Shown: positions 6,164 to 6,930 of the stretch, one piece after another
Layout: every line of letters starts with the position of its first letter
Numbering within the stretch: the stretch's first letter is position 1
Source of the DNA: Falsiroseomonas sp035644895
GTDB lineage: Bacteria > Pseudomonadota > Alphaproteobacteria > Acetobacterales > Acetobacteraceae
Direction: 5' to 3'
Assembly: GCA_035644895.1 (NCBI GenBank)
Contig: DASQNQ010000048.1
Coordinates: 1-6,930, forward strand
Length of the DNA stretch: 6,930 nt
Position numbers and translations under genes: made by a program
Notes under the pieces: generated by a model
Told to the model about the DNA's origin: nothing
Database searches by the model: none
Seen by the model: only the letters and a program-made list of their open reading frames with translations

Positions 6164-6454
6164 TCAGGCCTTCGCCTGCTTGGCCGCCACCAGCTCCTCG
6201 ATCCGCTGGGCGAGGTTGCCCATCAGGAAGTAGTGCTCGGCCGGCGCGGTGCCGGCGTTGACCTCCTGCGTCCACTGCTCGACCGGCACCTTGATGCCGA
6301 AGGCCTTGTCGATGGCGAAGACGATGTCGAGGAAGTCGAGGCTGTCGATGCCGAGGTCGTTGATGACGTGCGCGTCGGGGGTCATCCTGTCCCGCGGGAC
6401 TTCGCTGTTTTCGGCGATGATGTCGGCGATGCGGTCGAAGACCGGGGACGTCAT
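6164..6454 (-). CDS. acpXL: Specialised acyl carrier protein AcpXL
   Basis: 96-residue acyl carrier protein, clearly longer than the roughly 78-residue housekeeping AcpP. The phosphopantetheine attachment site is Ser38 in DLGIDSLDFLD, followed by IVFAIDKAFGIKVPVEQWTQEVN. The DSLDFLD form, in place of the usual DSLDTVE or DSLDVVE, and the C-terminal extension with EHYFLMGNL match what I recall of rhizobial AcpXL, the carrier on which 27-hydroxyoctacosanoate is built before transfer to lipid A. It is cytosolic and acidic. I chose the ATG at 6452-6454; a TTG two codons earlier (6458-6460) lies 4 nt after GGAG (6465-6468) and cannot be excluded. As the first gene of the cassette, with about 160 nt of non-coding sequence before it, it probably follows the operon promoter, although I could not identify convincing -35/-10 boxes. 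The role is well supported by sequence and gene order together; the acyl chain made in this organism is unknown. Confidence 0.93.
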   Translation of the reverse strand: MTSPVFDRIADIIAENSEVPRDRMTPDAHVINDLGIDSLDFLDIVFAIDKAFGIKVPVEQWTQEVNAGTAPAEHYFLMGNLAQRIEELVAAKQAKA

Positions 6455-6503
6455 GGGCAAGGGGCTCCGGGCCGGCAGGGTGTCTCGGCGGACCGGGGTC
6501 TTT

Positions 6504-6517
6504 GGCCCGAACGGGCC
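6504..6517. repeat. Short inverted repeat in the acpXL leader
   Basis: GGCCCG (6504-6509) and CGGGCC (6512-6517) form a perfect 6-bp inverted repeat with two bases (AA) between the arms, about 50 nt upstream of the acpXL start. It could be a small operator or an RNA hairpin in the 5' leader. In DNA of this composition a chance match is quite possible, so this is only a candidate regulatory site. Confidence 0.3.
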
Positions 6518-6575
6518 GGATTGTCCAGCGGCGCGGGTGCCCTGTATCCGGTGCGGGCGTGCCAGGCGGGGCGCT

Positions 6576-6597
6576 GCCCGCCGCCGGTGCGGCGGGC
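6576..6597 (-). terminator. Candidate hairpin after the small hypothetical gene
   Basis: Arms GCCCGCCG (6576-6583) and CGGCGGGC (6590-6597) pair perfectly over 8 bp with a 6-nt loop. On the minus strand the hairpin begins about 18 nt after the stop codon of the small gene and lies before acpXL. That is a suitable place to end transcription of the small gene, but no T-run follows the hairpin, so it is a poor intrinsic terminator. It could equally be an mRNA 3'-end stabiliser or chance. Confidence 0.35.
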
Positions 6598-6615
6598 GCG
6601 GGCCCTGCGGCCGCG

Positions 6616-6852
6616 CTAATCCCCCTTGGGCTTGGTGACGTCCGCGTAGCTGCCCTTTGCCGCATCACCCGGGACCGGCGCCTCGGCGTCGTCCTTCATC
6701 CAGGTGCTGTCCTTGGTCAGGCCGCGGGCATCCTTCTCGCCCTCGGCCGGCTGGGCGTTGCGGCCGCCCTTCCGGCCCGTCTCGTCCGGACCGTCATGGT
6801 TCGAGGTGCCGCTGCCGCTCTTGAAGGTGCCTGTCATGATTGTCCGTTCCAT
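6616..6852 (-). CDS. Small hydrophilic hypothetical protein, probably disordered
   Basis: 78-residue protein that I do not recognise. It is rich in Gly, Asp, Lys, Ala, Thr and Pro, has no cysteine, a single tryptophan in DSTWMKDD, and no hydrophobic stretch that could be a signal peptide or membrane helix, so it is probably cytosolic and largely unstructured. Two starts are possible: ATG at 6850-6852, used here, with GGA 6 nt upstream, and ATG at 6835-6837 (MTGTFKSGSG, 73 residues), with GGA 5 nt upstream. Reading-frame length alone is weak evidence in such GC-rich DNA, but the balanced composition, poor in the Arg/Ala/Pro runs seen in the spurious overlapping frames, argues that it is real. 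It shares the strand of the cassette but is separated from acpXL by about 160 nt with a hairpin, so I see no firm link to lipid A. A stress or stationary-phase small protein would fit the composition, but that is a guess. Confidence 0.62.
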   Translation of the reverse strand: MERTIMTGTFKSGSGTSNHDGPDETGRKGGRNAQPAEGEKDARGLTKDSTWMKDDAEAPVPGDAAKGSYADVTKPKGD

Positions 6853-6930
6853 ACCTGGTCCGCCCCGCTGCCCGAGGGGGAGCGGAGGGAGAAGGTGCGA
6901 ACGCAGCGGGCCGGGCGGCGTTCACTGGAG

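Larger units (their letters stand above)
6461..6615 (-). other. Intergenic leader between the small gene and acpXL
   Basis: About 155 nt without a coding region. It contains the two inverted repeats listed separately and the acpXL Shine-Dalgarno candidate GGAG (6465-6468). This is where the cassette promoter is expected if the small gene is a separate transcription unit. I found a GATACA hexamer on the minus strand (6543-6548) but no acceptable -35 partner, and a TGGCACG that lacks the second half of a sigma-54 site. No promoter is therefore called. Confidence 0.4.

Noticed and set aside
6559..6565. TGGCACG on the minus strand, like the first half of a sigma-54 promoter.
   Set aside because: The required TTGC-type second element is absent at the proper spacing.
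6865..6885. An imperfect hairpin (CCGCT ... AGCGG with an internal CCC/GGG) upstream of the small gene.
   Set aside because: It has a mismatch, no T-run and no clear relation to a gene end; chance pairing is likely.
6895..6930. A possible plus-strand gene start: GTG with GGAGGG 5 nt upstream, reading off the right edge.
   Set aside because: Only 12 codons are visible, rich in Arg and without recognisable sequence; purine runs are common here, so this is not enough to call a gene.
1..6930. CRISPR arrays, tRNA or rRNA genes, insertion sequences and phage elements.
   Set aside because: I saw no regularly spaced direct repeats, tRNA-like cloverleaf, rRNA sequence, transposase or integrase motifs on either strand.

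Overview
The window is very GC-rich (mostly G/C at third codon positions), and every gene I can support lies on the minus strand. Protein content points to an alphaproteobacterium. The very high GC and overall protein character would fit Acetobacteraceae such as Roseomonas relatives, or a high-GC Rhizobiales member, but the sequence alone does not settle this.

Read 5'->3' on the minus strand (right to left), the core at 6454-1178 is a compact six-gene cassette: a long acyl carrier protein (acpXL), a 3-hydroxyacyl-ACP dehydratase (FabZ type), a ketosynthase-fold protein lacking all catalytic residues (FabF2XL type), an intact ketosynthase (FabF1XL type), a medium-chain dehydrogenase/reductase, and an LpxL/HtrB-family acyltransferase (LpxXL type). 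This is the gene order known from Rhizobium, Sinorhizobium and Brucella for making a very-long-chain (about C28, omega-1-hydroxylated) fatty acid and attaching it to lipid A. The first five genes are tightly packed (15-nt gap, 8-nt overlap, two 4-nt ATGA overlaps), as expected for one translationally coupled operon. A 121-nt gap holding three strong inverted repeats separates the dehydrogenase from the acyltransferase.

In the proposed pathway, AcpXL carries the growing chain. The FabF1/FabF2 pair condenses it with malonyl units, FabZ dehydrates the 3-hydroxy intermediate, the dehydrogenase may act as an oxidoreductase of the cycle or of the tail, and LpxXL transfers the finished chain to the lipid A precursor. 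No ketoreductase, malonyl transferase or omega-1 hydroxylase is present, so those steps must be supplied elsewhere.

Downstream (left), 32 nt after lpxXL, are a beta-class-like glutathione S-transferase and a histidine phosphatase that starts at a TTG overlapping the GST stop and runs off the left edge. Upstream (right) is a small, hydrophilic, probably disordered protein of unknown function, separated from acpXL by about 160 nt containing two inverted repeats. The last ~78 nt at the right edge hold no gene I can support.

The most notable points are the occurrence of the complete lipid A very-long-chain acyl cassette, the catalytically dead ketosynthase partner that recalls a polyketide chain-length factor, and the hairpin cluster before lpxXL.
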